Origin: JASSUD01 sp031963365 | GTDB taxonomy: Bacteria > Pseudomonadota > Gammaproteobacteria > Burkholderiales > Burkholderiaceae | Direction: 5' to 3' | NCBI GenBank assembly: GCA_031963365.1 | Contig: JASSUF010000122.1 | Coordinates: 1-7,927, forward strand | Length of the DNA stretch: 7,927 nucleotides | In this document: positions 1 to 5,815 of the stretch, in pieces | How positions within the stretch are numbered: the stretch's first letter is position 1 | How the letters are laid out: each line of letters opens with the position of its first letter | Translations under genes and position numbers: made by a program | The notes under the pieces: model-generated | What the model was told of the DNA's origin: nothing | The model's database searches: none | The model's input: the letters and a program-made list of their open reading frames with translations, nothing else

Positions 1-1
1 C

Positions 2-97
2 ACAGGCGGCGAGCGTATTCCCCTTGCGGGTCTTGTATTAGCTACACTCCCGCCCTTTGAAGCAAAACCAAAGGGCGAAAAAATAGCCGCAAGCTAA
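2..97 (+). CDS. Possible C-terminal end of a truncated or off-window gene
   Basis: Reading from base 2 gives an open 31-residue tail that begins TGGERIPLAGLVLATLPPF and ends KGEKIAAS before TAA at 95-97. The composition looks like ordinary protein and the frame is open to the window edge, so a gene could enter from the left. I do not recognise the family. Against it, the same DNA is rich in nested inverted repeats (51-59 with 69-77, 24-29 with 87-92), and parts of it (TAGCTTGCGGC and CGCTCGCCGC on the minus strand) recur at about 5556-5597, so it could instead be a non-coding repeat. Low confidence. Confidence 0.27.
   Translation, partial: TGGERIPLAGLVLATLPPFEAKPKGEKIAAS
51..77. repeat. Perfect inverted repeat, 9-bp arms, 9-nt loop
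   Basis: CGCCCTTTG at 51-59 pairs with CAAAGGGCG at 69-77. No T-run follows on the plus strand. On the minus strand the hairpin is preceded, not followed, by T residues, so it is not a good terminator in either direction. It sits inside a larger set of complementary segments: CACAG 1-5 with CTGTG 113-117, CCCC 20-23 with GGGG 99-102, and TTGCGG 24-29 with CCGCAA 87-92. Confidence 0.6.
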
Positions 98-184
98 CGG
101 GGCGACATACCGCTGTGTGAGGTGTTTTTTGGCACCGAAATTCACAATAGGATTGTTTCTAATTCATGTCAAGACAATTCTTAG

Positions 185-232
185 TAGATATTAGAAATAT
201 AAGTGTTTGACACTAATAATATCTATCTTTTT
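185..232 (+). terminator. Possible terminator-like compound hairpin with T-run
   Basis: TAGATATTA at 185-193 pairs with TAATATCTA at 217-225. Inside it AGTGT 202-206 pairs with ACACT 210-214 around a TTG loop. The outer stem is followed closely by CTTTTT at 227-232. It could end plus-strand transcription arriving from the left edge. The stem is almost entirely A/T, so it would be weak; it may instead be a binding palindrome. Confidence 0.3.
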
Positions 233-236
233 AATT

Positions 237-257
237 TATTTCCATTAAATGGAAATA
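237..257. repeat. 21-nt near-perfect palindrome downstream of vapC
   Basis: Bases 237-257 read the same on both strands apart from the central base 247 (outer part TATTTCCAT, inner TTAAATGG). It lies about 50 bp past the vapC stop on the minus strand. No T-run follows on that strand, so a protein-binding or RNA-stability role is more likely than simple termination. Function unknown. Confidence 0.5.
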
Positions 258-308
258 CCTTTAAGTAGGTTGACTCTTCCCTTGCTCCCCAAATTGAATA
301 TTCCTATT

Positions 309-722
309 CTAAAGGGGTGACATTGCCGTTATGCCTTGTTCATTCAGTAGCCGAATAGCTTTTTTATCAAACGATACAAAGACTGTTTTACCACGCGTCA
401 TAGCTCTTCCAGTATATGCATTGACCCCGTCAGCAAAATCACCACCGTGTTGTAGCATTTCGATCCCCGCCTCCACCTCATCTTCTTTAATGTTGAGTTT
501 AGGATCGCTGTTAAGCAATGTTTCTATTACTGACTGAATTTTTTCGGTATTTAACTTATAAAGAGAAGTGAGCACCCAAACCAATTCACAAAACACATGT
601 GTGGGAATAATGATCTCATCCGCATCATTAAACAGTGTAGCCACGGCTTCGTTTTGGATTTTGTCAGCCTCAGATTTAACTAGAAATCTCAGCAAAACAT
701 TGGTGTCTATAACGGCTTTCAT
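309..722 (-). CDS. vapC: VapC-family PIN-domain ribonuclease toxin
   Basis: The 137-residue protein is a single PIN domain, the usual length for VapC. VapC toxins are Mg2+-dependent RNases that cut tRNA or rRNA in the cytoplasm and are held inactive by the cognate VapB. The sequence opens MKAVIDTNVLLRF, giving the first acidic residue D6. Other acidic positions fit the PIN site: E46 (FCELVWVL), D95/D98 (GGDFADGVNAYTG) and D119 (SFDKKA). The ATG at 722 overlaps the antitoxin stop by ATGA (719-722), so the two genes are translationally coupled in one operon. All catalytic positions look intact, so the toxin is probably active. The RNA target cannot be predicted. High confidence in family; vapC rather than another PIN toxin name rests on the AbrB-type partner. 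Confidence 0.93.
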   Translation of the reverse strand: MKAVIDTNVLLRFLVKSEADKIQNEAVATLFNDADEIIIPTHVFCELVWVLTSLYKLNTEKIQSVIETLLNSDPKLNIKEDEVEAGIEMLQHGGDFADGVNAYTGRAMTRGKTVFVSFDKKAIRLLNEQGITAMSPL

Positions 723-988
723 TGCTCACTCTCTAAGCCAGAAATGCCTCTCTTAACATAACCATCCCTAATCGCATTTTGAATATCATCATCGCTGTAG
801 TTCGTGCTGACTTCTATGCAACCTTTCAAGGCATCAAGCGGAATGAAGTTAGCTTTAGATTGAATTTTTACAGCATTGCCCATCAGTTTCGTTACCACTA
901 CTTGATCACCGGGTTTCGCGCATATATGTTTAAGAAATGGCTTACTAAGAGTAAATTGGCCCTTACTTGTTAGCTTCATTACGTTCAT
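719..988 (-). CDS. vapB: VapB-type antitoxin with AbrB/SpoVT DNA-binding domain
   Basis: 89-residue antitoxin partner of VapC. Residues 4-34 (MKLTSKGQFTLSKPFLKHIC, then AKPGDQVVV) match the swapped-hairpin AbrB/MazE fold, which binds the operon's own operator. The C-terminal half (about 45-89, including YSDDDIQNAIRDG) should wrap the PIN toxin. The open frame extends upstream to 1243, but that extension reads through a dispersed repeat. The ATG at 988 has AGGAG at 996-1000 with 7-nt spacing and starts exactly at the domain, so it is the real start. The stop overlaps the vapC start (ATGA). Regulation should be conditional autorepression through the palindrome at 1008-1044. High confidence in role; the exact antitoxin subfamily name is less certain. 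Confidence 0.9.
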   Translation of the reverse strand: MNVMKLTSKGQFTLSKPFLKHICAKPGDQVVVTKLMGNAVKIQSKANFIPLDALKGCIEVSTNYSDDDIQNAIRDGYVKRGISGLESEQ

Positions 989-1007
989 CTTATTTCTCCT
1001 GCCACAT

Positions 1008-1044
1008 AATTTGTAATGGTAATTATAAATTAACATTACAAATT
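1008..1044 (-). promoter_or_regulatory. vapBC promoter embedded in a palindromic operator
   Basis: Two perfect 11-bp arms, AATTTGTAATG at 1008-1018 and CATTACAAATT at 1034-1044, flank a 15-bp centre. On the minus strand the centre contains TATAAT (1027-1022). A fair -35, TTGCAA (1049-1044), lies 16 bp upstream of it. The vapB start codon is about 34 nt downstream of the -10. A palindrome straddling the -10 is the classic arrangement for VapB/VapBC autorepression. The operator role is inferred from position and symmetry. Confidence 0.75.
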
Positions 1045-1066
1045 TGCAAGCTAGATTTTTTGTGAA

Positions 1067-1083
1067 CCCTACGCAACGTAGGG
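1067..1083. repeat. Perfect hairpin, 7-bp stem and CAA loop
   Basis: CCCTACG 1067-1073 and CGTAGGG 1077-1083 form a perfect stem with a 3-nt loop. It abuts the left end of dispersed repeat copy A and lies upstream of the vapBC promoter. Short stems with 3-nt loops also stud the related GC-rich island at 5440-5763. Confidence 0.55.
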
Positions 1084-1183
1084 CGTTCTCCCAGCATGGC
1101 CGGGGTCGGGCTGTCACAATATACGGCAAGCCTGGCTTTTTAAGTTTCGCCCCTTGCGAGCTTCCATCCCTAGCGCACTCGCC
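1082..1183 (+). repeat. 102-bp dispersed repeat, copy A
   Basis: Collinear with 5433-5534 without gaps; my hand count is about 70 matches of 102. Best-kept blocks are GGCGTT at the start, GGGTCGGGCTGTC at 1103-1115 (5454-5466 in copy B) and TCCATCCCTA with CGCAC and CGCC at 1163-1183 (5514-5534). The two main blocks are exactly 60 bp apart in both copies. Both copies are non-coding and in the same orientation. Likely an intergenic dispersed element; no transposase is attached. Confidence 0.7.
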
Positions 1184-1243
1184 TATAGGTAGAGAATGCT
1201 CAACCCTGCTAATGTGGGTAGGGGCATAATAGCCTTTCGGCAA

Positions 1244-1807
1244 TGCCTAGCTCCTATTTTCGGCCTTTTAAGTCGGGATCGTTGCCAAAAAATTGCTCAA
1301 TCTAAAGAAGAGCTATGTCTGGCCTAGCTTTGAGAAGAAGGGCAGGTACTTTTCAACGGCTTTGTACACAGCAATTGTGGATATGTCTGAATCATCTTGC
1401 CGAGATTCTTTCTCCCTCATCTATAAAAAGCGCATGGGTAATAATGTATTTATGTGCTTTCAAACACTGATTAGCATCTGCTGGCAGCAGGTAATATTAC
1501 TTATCTCTAAACTGCTGCAAAATACGGTTCAGTACCTTCACCTATTTTTTCTGGCATGGGCTTTATTTTTTCATTACAAAAAATACTTTATGAAGCTATT
1601 TAAAATAAGTGCTATTGCAGCCGAGGCAGAGAAATTTTCTATCAACTTTAGAAAAATCAGTAAAATTACTTAGTAGGTAGATCTGCAGCATATTTTTATG
1701 CAACCTAGTGATTTTCAATAGAATTTTCACCATAAATAATCATTTTGATTTGATTGTTTTTTCTAATATCTAAGGTTTTTCCTTAGAGACATACTCTTAT
1801 ATAACGC
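1244..1807. other. Stretch without a convincing gene
   Basis: An open frame runs from a TTG at 1293 to 1673 but has no clear ribosome binding site, no recognisable domain and a composition typical of AT-rich non-coding DNA (many F, K, I, L). Small features seen are a 13-nt palindrome at 1478-1490 (CTGCTG, G, CAGCAG) and a 7-bp hairpin at 1769-1787 (TCTAAGG, TTTTT, CCTTAGA). The stretch may be decayed coding sequence; no family could be read in any frame. Confidence 0.5.
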
Positions 1808-1837
1808 TACGATAGTAAGATAATTCTTACTATCGTA
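1808..1837 (+). promoter_or_regulatory. Perfect 13-bp hairpin/palindrome just upstream of the 372-aa gene
   Basis: TACGATAGTAAGA at 1808-1820 and TCTTACTATCGTA at 1825-1837 form a perfect stem with loop TAAT. It ends 4 nt before GGAG (1841-1844), which is 7 nt before the ATG at 1852. A possible -10 (TATAAC, 1800-1805) precedes it without a good -35. It could be an operator over the transcription start or a 5' leader hairpin that controls access to the ribosome binding site. It lacks a T-run, so it is not a terminator. Confidence 0.6.
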
Positions 1838-1851
1838 AGCGGAGTAATTGA

Positions 1852-2970
1852 ATGTCTGCATTTGGAATACAGTCAACAGCGCCAGCAGCTTATTTGCCTC
1901 CTGCTCCTTCATATGCTTCTAGAGCCAAAGCTTCAGAAAAAGAACAACTAAAAGCAGAAGAAGCACCGCCAAAATACGAAACAATTGTCGTAACAATACC
2001 GACAATAGAAGAAAAGCCGCAAAATACAGACAATAGCCAAGTAGTTAATTTAGAGCCTGCGCGCTCTACTATAGAAACCCATTCTAATAGCGAAACACTG
2101 AGCATGCCTGACGGCTGGATGCTTGTTGCGCCTGGTGCAATGGAGTTTGCGCCAAAGAGGGACGCATCGAGTATTTCACAGTACTTCAGTTATCACTACT
2201 TAACTGAAGGGCTTTCAAAAAATTTTCAAACCTTTAAAGAAAATTTATTTGCAAAGAAAGACCAACTTGCAGGGCTTACGAATTCTTATGAAAAGATAGA
2301 GGGAAGCTGGATAAAAAATCGGTATTTCCCAGAGTTTGTGAGCAAAAGTAAGGAAATAGCAGATAAAGCTATCCCGATTTTTGTAGCAGGTAAATTTGCT
2401 GTAGAAGATGCCAAAGCGGGTAAAGGCTCTTATGAAGAAATCACAACAATAAAATCAAGCCTAGAGCAATTATTGCTAAGAATTAAAAGATTTGAACAGG
2501 AAAATCCCACACCAGATTATGCGGTATGGGACAATAAGATTTTCCCAATGCTTCTAGTAGGTGCAACGTTGTCCGGCCTGCTAGCTGCACCTGTTGGGAT
2601 TAGCATCACGTTAGCTGGATTAGCTTTCACTATTAAAGCAGCAACGACGATACTAACCAAACAGGAAGCGGTTAAAACTGAAAACATAAGAAAGATTCGG
2701 GAAAGATATCTCGAACCATTATCATACGATTTGATTGAAAGGATTAATGAAATGCCTAATCCAGTAAGTGGAGCACAGCCTGTTACTACTCAGGTTTTTA
2801 CTGAAGCAACAGCAAAAACACAAGACGCTGTGAAAAAAGCAGAGACCGAAGCCGCTCAAGCTAAGGAAGAAGCAAAAGAAACCAGGAAAGAATTAGCAGA
2901 ATTTAAAAACTTATTTATTGATTTTATGCAACGACAAGAAAATAGCAAAGCTGTAGTAGATGGAGCTTAA
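1852..2970 (+). CDS. Hypothetical membrane-hairpin and coiled-coil protein, effector-like
   Basis: 372 residues; family not recognised. Residues 1-105 are low-complexity, Pro/Ala/Glu/Thr-rich and probably disordered, with a PPKY tetrapeptide at 39-42 (PPxY form, the WW-domain ligand of eukaryotic Nedd4-type ubiquitin ligases). Residues 106-225 look alpha-helical and charged. Residues 230-268 (IFPMLLVGATLSGLLAAPVG then ISITLAGLAFTI) are Gly-rich and hydrophobic and could form a membrane hairpin. Residues 316-362 are Ala/Glu/Lys-rich with the look of a coiled coil (AETEAAQAKEEAKETRKELA). There is no signal peptide. The ATG has GGAG at 1841-1844. The gene is monocistronic, with a regulatory hairpin ahead and a terminator behind. 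The architecture resembles secreted or membrane-inserted proteins of intracellular bacteria, and the Glu-rich tail would suit a type IV effector, but this is inference only. Confidence 0.8.
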   Translation: MSAFGIQSTAPAAYLPPAPSYASRAKASEKEQLKAEEAPPKYETIVVTIPTIEEKPQNTDNSQVVNLEPARSTIETHSNSETLSMPDGWMLVAPGAMEFAPKRDASSISQYFSYHYLTEGLSKNFQTFKENLFAKKDQLAGLTNSYEKIEGSWIKNRYFPEFVSKSKEIADKAIPIFVAGKFAVEDAKAGKGSYEEITTIKSSLEQLLLRIKRFEQENPTPDYAVWDNKIFPMLLVGATLSGLLAAPVGISITLAGLAFTIKAATTILTKQEAVKTENIRKIRERYLEPLSYDLIERINEMPNPVSGAQPVTTQVFTEATAKTQDAVKKAETEAAQAKEEAKETRKELAEFKNLFIDFMQRQENSKAVVDGA

Positions 2971-3007
2971 AGAATTCTAGAAGAAATAAGCTAAATCTAC
3001 TTCTAAC

Positions 3008-3048
3008 AAAAAGGCTCTCAGGTTCAAAAATGAACAGAGGGCTTTTTT
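3008..3048. terminator. Rho-independent terminator, probably bidirectional
   Basis: AGGCTCTC (3012-3019) pairs, with two G-U pairs, to GAGGGCTT (3037-3044). Above this, GTTCA pairs with TGAAC around a run of A. On the plus strand it runs into TTTTTT (3043-3048), ending the 1852-2970 gene. On the minus strand AAAAA at 3008-3012 supplies the T-run, so it can also stop the convergent resolvase transcript. Confidence 0.75.
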
Positions 3049-3101
3049 GCTATGTTCCCATCTAATTTGAAGAAACCTAAAAGGCTGCCCTTGCCTGATA
3101 A

Positions 3102-3139
3102 ATCTTATTAGCAGACTTGCATTTGCTTTTTAATAAGAT
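3102..3139 (-). repeat. Inverted repeat, 9-bp arms, 20-nt loop, after the resolvase gene
   Basis: ATCTTATTA 3102-3110 pairs with TAATAAGAT 3131-3139. It begins 18 bp beyond the resolvase stop on the minus strand. It may stabilise the end of that mRNA; no T-run follows directly. Confidence 0.4.
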
Positions 3140-3157
3140 CGAATAGCTAACCGTACA

Positions 3158-3721
3158 TCAGCTTTGTGCGCGTAGATATTTGTAAATGGTCTCGCGGCAC
3201 AGGCCAAATTCACGAGCAACGTGCGATTTCTTTCCTCCCTCTGCGATGCGGCGTTTCATTTCAATCACTTGCTCATCGGTGAGCGCCTTCTTTCTACCTT
3301 TATAAACGCCTCGTTTTTTGGCTAAGGCGATTCCCTCGCTCTGTCGCTCGCGTAACTTTTCGCGCTCAAATTCTGCAAAAGAACCCAGAAGTGACAACAT
3401 AAGCTTTGTCATAGGGGAGTCATCGCCCTTAAAAACTAAGCTTTCTTTAACAAATTCAACCCGCACGCCTCGTTTGGTTAAGTCGTGCACCACTAAATGG
3501 CGTAAATCATCAAGATTGCGTGCCAAGCGATCCATGCTGTGAACGAGTAAAGTATCCCCTTCGCGGACATAATCGAGCATGGCTTTTAGCCCAGGGCGCT
3601 CAATATCTTTGCCTGACACTTTATCCTGGAACAAGCGATCAACTTGGACGTTATCCAGCTGTCGCTCCAAATTCTGCTCAAAACTGCTAACGCGAATATA
3701 TCCAATACGTTTACCGCTCAA
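3158..3721 (-). CDS. Tn3-type serine resolvase (small serine recombinase)
   Basis: 187 residues from the chosen start, normal for a resolvase/invertase. It should cut and rejoin DNA at its res site through a 5'-phosphoserine link, resolving plasmid multimers or transposition cointegrates. The N-terminal catalytic domain has YIRVSSFEQN with nucleophile S12, the HSMDRLARN motif with D64, R65 and R68, and GSFAEFEREKLRERQ before the long E helix (about 114-130). The C-terminal helix-turn-helix is at about 167-183 (HVAREFGLCRETIYKYL). The frame opens at a TTG (3739), but AAGGAG at 3728-3733 sits 6 nt before a second TTG at 3721, which begins MSGKRIGYIRVS and is the better start. The three-part res array upstream (3743-3861) supports resolvase rather than invertase. 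Expression is probably autoregulated by binding there. Confidence 0.9.
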   Translation of the reverse strand: MSGKRIGYIRVSSFEQNLERQLDNVQVDRLFQDKVSGKDIERPGLKAMLDYVREGDTLLVHSMDRLARNLDDLRHLVVHDLTKRGVRVEFVKESLVFKGDDSPMTKLMLSLLGSFAEFEREKLRERQSEGIALAKKRGVYKGRKKALTDEQVIEMKRRIAEGGKKSHVAREFGLCRETIYKYLRAQS

Positions 3722-3742
3722 CGGAGGCTCCTTAATCAATTA

Positions 3743-3861
3743 TGTCAATTTGAACTCTATGACCCTTAATGGAAAATGTCAATAAATAAACATTTAGACC
3801 CTAAATTGACATTTTTTGCTGATATATTTAATGTCCATTTGAGGTATACCCTAAATTGACG
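3743..3861. other. Putative res recombination site with three subsites
   Basis: Three blocks each begin TGTC(A/C)AT and end with a copy of ACCCTAAATTGAC. The nearest to the gene is 3743-3775 (degenerate right half ACCCTTAATGGAAA). The middle is 3777-3811, with outer arms AAAATGTCAAT 3773-3783 and ATTGACATTTT 3805-3815. The distal is 3832-3861. The distal block is 30 bp, symmetric about AT at 3846-3847 inside GGTATACC, with 11 of 15 positions mirrored, as expected of crossover subsite I. ACCCTAAATTGAC at 3798-3810 and 3848-3860 is exactly repeated 50 bp apart. Order and size (about 33, 35, 30 bp, crossover site far from the gene) match the Tn3/gamma-delta plan. Confidence 0.72.
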
Positions 3862-3871
3862 TATTGATAGC

Positions 3872-4123
3872 TCAAAAAAAACTATATTGAGACAGCTTTC
3901 TAAAAATATTGAGGGCGGTACGGCGGATGAGCGCTAAATTTGGATCAGCTTGTTTGTGTGGAGTCTTGGGGTAAGAGATATTTGTAAGGCTAAAGTTGTA
4001 ACGTCGTATCTGAGCAGAGTTCAAATGACGCATGGCATGCTTTCGCTTCTTCATACAGGAGCGAGGCACGGCAATCCTCAATACGATAACGATGAGAGAA
4101 CTTGATAAGCTAAAATAACTCAC
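3872..4123 (-). pseudogene. Possible decayed transposase C-terminus
   Basis: The 83-residue frame starts from GTG and has no good ribosome binding site. Its end, PNLALIRRTALNIFRKLSQ, resembles the C-terminal N-(L/F)-A-x-(I/L)-R-(R/H)-x-ALN-(I/L)-(L/F) segment of ISAs1/H-repeat DDE transposases. In another minus frame just upstream, SHRYRIEDCRASLLYEEAK recalls an IE-containing transposase motif, so a frameshifted remnant is possible, although the distance between the two segments is longer than in intact members. It lies between the res site and the HEAT-repeat gene and could mark the former body of the element that carried the resolvase. Assignment is from memory of motifs and weak. Confidence 0.3.
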
Positions 4124-4152
4124 TCTTCATAAGACTTACAGCCAACGAAGTA

Positions 4153-5304
4153 TCATTCTTGTGATGCTCCTGTTTTAACTTGAGGCTCCATGGAATTAAG
4201 CATTACCTGGGCTGCTCCATAGCGGAGATCCGTGCCGCCTGTCCTGTAGAATAAGTCCGATAAGGCTAAGTATGAATCCACGGACAGCGGAACGATTCGT
4301 GACAAATTAGGGTTCTTTCCGAATAACTCGGATGCCAGAGATCTGAGCTCGTGTTCTTCGTTTTGATCTAATAAGATGGAAAGCAAGCCCAAGCGCATCT
4401 CTTTGGAGATTACTTCGCCAGGCACATTTTTAAGTATCTTATCCTGACGATATAGTATGTTGCCTACTGCACTCCTGATCTTTTTATCTTCGTTTTTATT
4501 TGCGAAGAAAGTAATCAAAGGTAAAAATACGCCATATGGAGGGGTACCATCGGGCAACTTATATCCAGCATGAAATGAAGGGTAACCTCTTAATGCTTCG
4601 GCCGCTGCGAGCCTGATATCCATATCTTTTTTAGAGATTAAAATGGAGATCAAGGCTAAAGATACCTCGAAAGATAAAGTTTGCACCGGTTTGCTTAATG
4701 CCTGAGCTACCGCAAGCTTGAGCTCTTTATCTTCCCTTTTATTCTCCAAGATAGAGGTAAGAAAATGATTAATTTTATTAAATGCAGGAGTCGTATCTTT
4801 TATCTGTCCCCGATAGTTATATAGTAAAACGTCTTCATGCTTGAAATAATTTACAACTTCTAAATATTTTCCATACAGTGCAATAAGCGTTTTTTTATCT
4901 TGCAGATTTTCAGGCTCTCTTTTTTGCTTAGTTTCAGCAATTTTTAAAGCAGCGTCATACAGTTCTTCTATCGTGTTTAGGTTGTCCATAAATTCACTTG
5001 TCAAACCATCCAAATCAGACTTATAGCTCATTAAAAAATTGGCATACTCACTATAAATTGTAATAAGTAAGTCTTCTTTTTCCTGATTAGAAAAATCTCT
5101 TGCTAGCTCTGCTTTAGTCGAGTCTATGGCTTTTTCAAAAAAACCTCTGGCATTCTGTAAATCCTCCTGGTTTCTTATAGTTCTTATAGGTTTGTCAAAA
5201 GCTTCTTTATACTTACGTGCCTGCGCTAAATGGTCTATCCCCCCTGCTATAGGAGAAGCTTGATAGGATCTTAGGCTGAGTTGGCTCGATACATTATTGA
5301 TCAT
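4153..5304 (-). CDS. HEAT-repeat protein with helical N-terminal domain
   Basis: 383 residues with no signal peptide or membrane segment. Residues 44-165 are amphipathic helices with a TPR-like look (ARGFFEKAIDSTKAELA, YSEYANFL, LYDAALKIAETK, LYGKYLEVV). Residues 174-373 contain five HEAT-type repeats whose second helices align: KELKLAVAQAL (193-203), MDIRLAAAEAL (228-238), KKIRSAVGNIL (274-284), HELRSLASELF (318-328) and TDLRYGAAQVM (358-368), 35-46 residues apart. Such solenoids are protein-protein binding scaffolds; no enzyme signature is visible. ATG at 5304 is preceded by a modest GAGAG (5311-5315). It stands alone, reading away from the GC-rich island. In host-associated bacteria such repeats are often effectors or adaptors, which fits the neighbourhood but is not shown by the sequence. 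Confidence 0.85.
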   Translation of the reverse strand: MINNVSSQLSLRSYQASPIAGGIDHLAQARKYKEAFDKPIRTIRNQEDLQNARGFFEKAIDSTKAELARDFSNQEKEDLLITIYSEYANFLMSYKSDLDGLTSEFMDNLNTIEELYDAALKIAETKQKREPENLQDKKTLIALYGKYLEVVNYFKHEDVLLYNYRGQIKDTTPAFNKINHFLTSILENKREDKELKLAVAQALSKPVQTLSFEVSLALISILISKKDMDIRLAAAEALRGYPSFHAGYKLPDGTPPYGVFLPLITFFANKNEDKKIRSAVGNILYRQDKILKNVPGEVISKEMRLGLLSILLDQNEEHELRSLASELFGKNPNLSRIVPLSVDSYLALSDLFYRTGGTDLRYGAAQVMLNSMEPQVKTGASQE

Positions 5305-5432
5305 TTTTTTCTCTCAATTATTGAAAATTTACCGTACCAAATGCGTTTAACCTTTCAGTTTTACCCATCCAACTTGCATTTGGCTATACCGACTACCCCT
5401 CAAAATCACCTCGTTGTAGATAAAACCATCAT

Positions 5433-5534
5433 GGCGTTTCCCTGGCGCTGCCAGGGTCGGGCTGTCGCGCTGCGCGTCGAGCCTATCTTTGCCAGTCTCG
5501 CTACATTCCTACATCCATCCCTAACGCACGCGCC
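5433..5534 (+). repeat. 102-bp dispersed repeat, copy B
   Basis: Copy of 1082-1183 with identical length and spacing of conserved blocks. It is more structured than copy A: CCCTGGC 5440-5446 pairs with GCCAGGG 5450-5456 (loop GCT), CGCG 5466-5469 with CGCG 5473-5476 (loop CTG), and GCGCC 5530-5534 with GGCGC 5538-5542 (loop TTT). It forms the left end of the GC-rich island. Confidence 0.7.
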
Positions 5535-5621
5535 TTTGGCGCTTCAACAACCTAAGTAGCTTGCGGCCCTGTTGGGCCTTCAGATCGGCGCTCGCCGCGC
5601 AGCTTTTTGCGTCGGTGTTTT

Positions 5622-5658
5622 GCAGGTCATACCACGATCTTTCCTAAGTCCTTTCGCC
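5622..5658 (-). repeat. 37-bp inverted copy, left arm
   Basis: Read on the minus strand this segment (GGCGAAAG, then AGGAAAGA, then GGTATG) matches 5816-5852 on the plus strand at about 28 of 37 positions. In this arm the ATG (5630-5628) opens a 16-codon frame, MTCKTPTQKAARRAPI, ending at 5580. Confidence 0.6.
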
Positions 5659-5815
5659 TTATTTCGCGAACATAGCTCACGCATTCCACCCCCACAAGGG
5701 CCGCCCCGTTGGGGCTGAAACCCTCTCCCGTTCGGCGCAGCCTGTGGCTGCGTCCGCATGCGGCCTCGCTTTTCTCCCTTGCAGGGGCGGAAGGCGCGGC
5801 TATTTTTGTTCGCCA

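Noticed and set aside
989..1243. N-terminal extension of the vapB frame to 1243
   Set aside because: It reads through the operator, the hairpin at 1067-1083 and dispersed repeat A; the AbrB domain and a good AGGAG support ATG 988.
1293..1673. 126-codon plus-strand frame from TTG
   Set aside because: No ribosome binding site, no recognisable domain, and composition of AT-rich non-coding DNA. Minus-strand frames here were also read and gave only fragments under 40 residues.
3743..3861. Iterons of a plasmid replication origin
   Set aside because: The repeats occur as paired, partly inverted half-sites of about 30-35 bp beside a resolvase, which fits res better than evenly spaced direct iterons, and no Rep gene is visible.
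5281..5559. Plus-strand frame opposite the HEAT gene start
   Set aside because: It covers an AT-rich spacer and repeat copy B; the reading has no domain character and a better explanation exists on each side.
5440..5763. CRISPR array
   Set aside because: The hairpins differ in sequence and spacing; there is no constant repeat with unique spacers and no cas gene.
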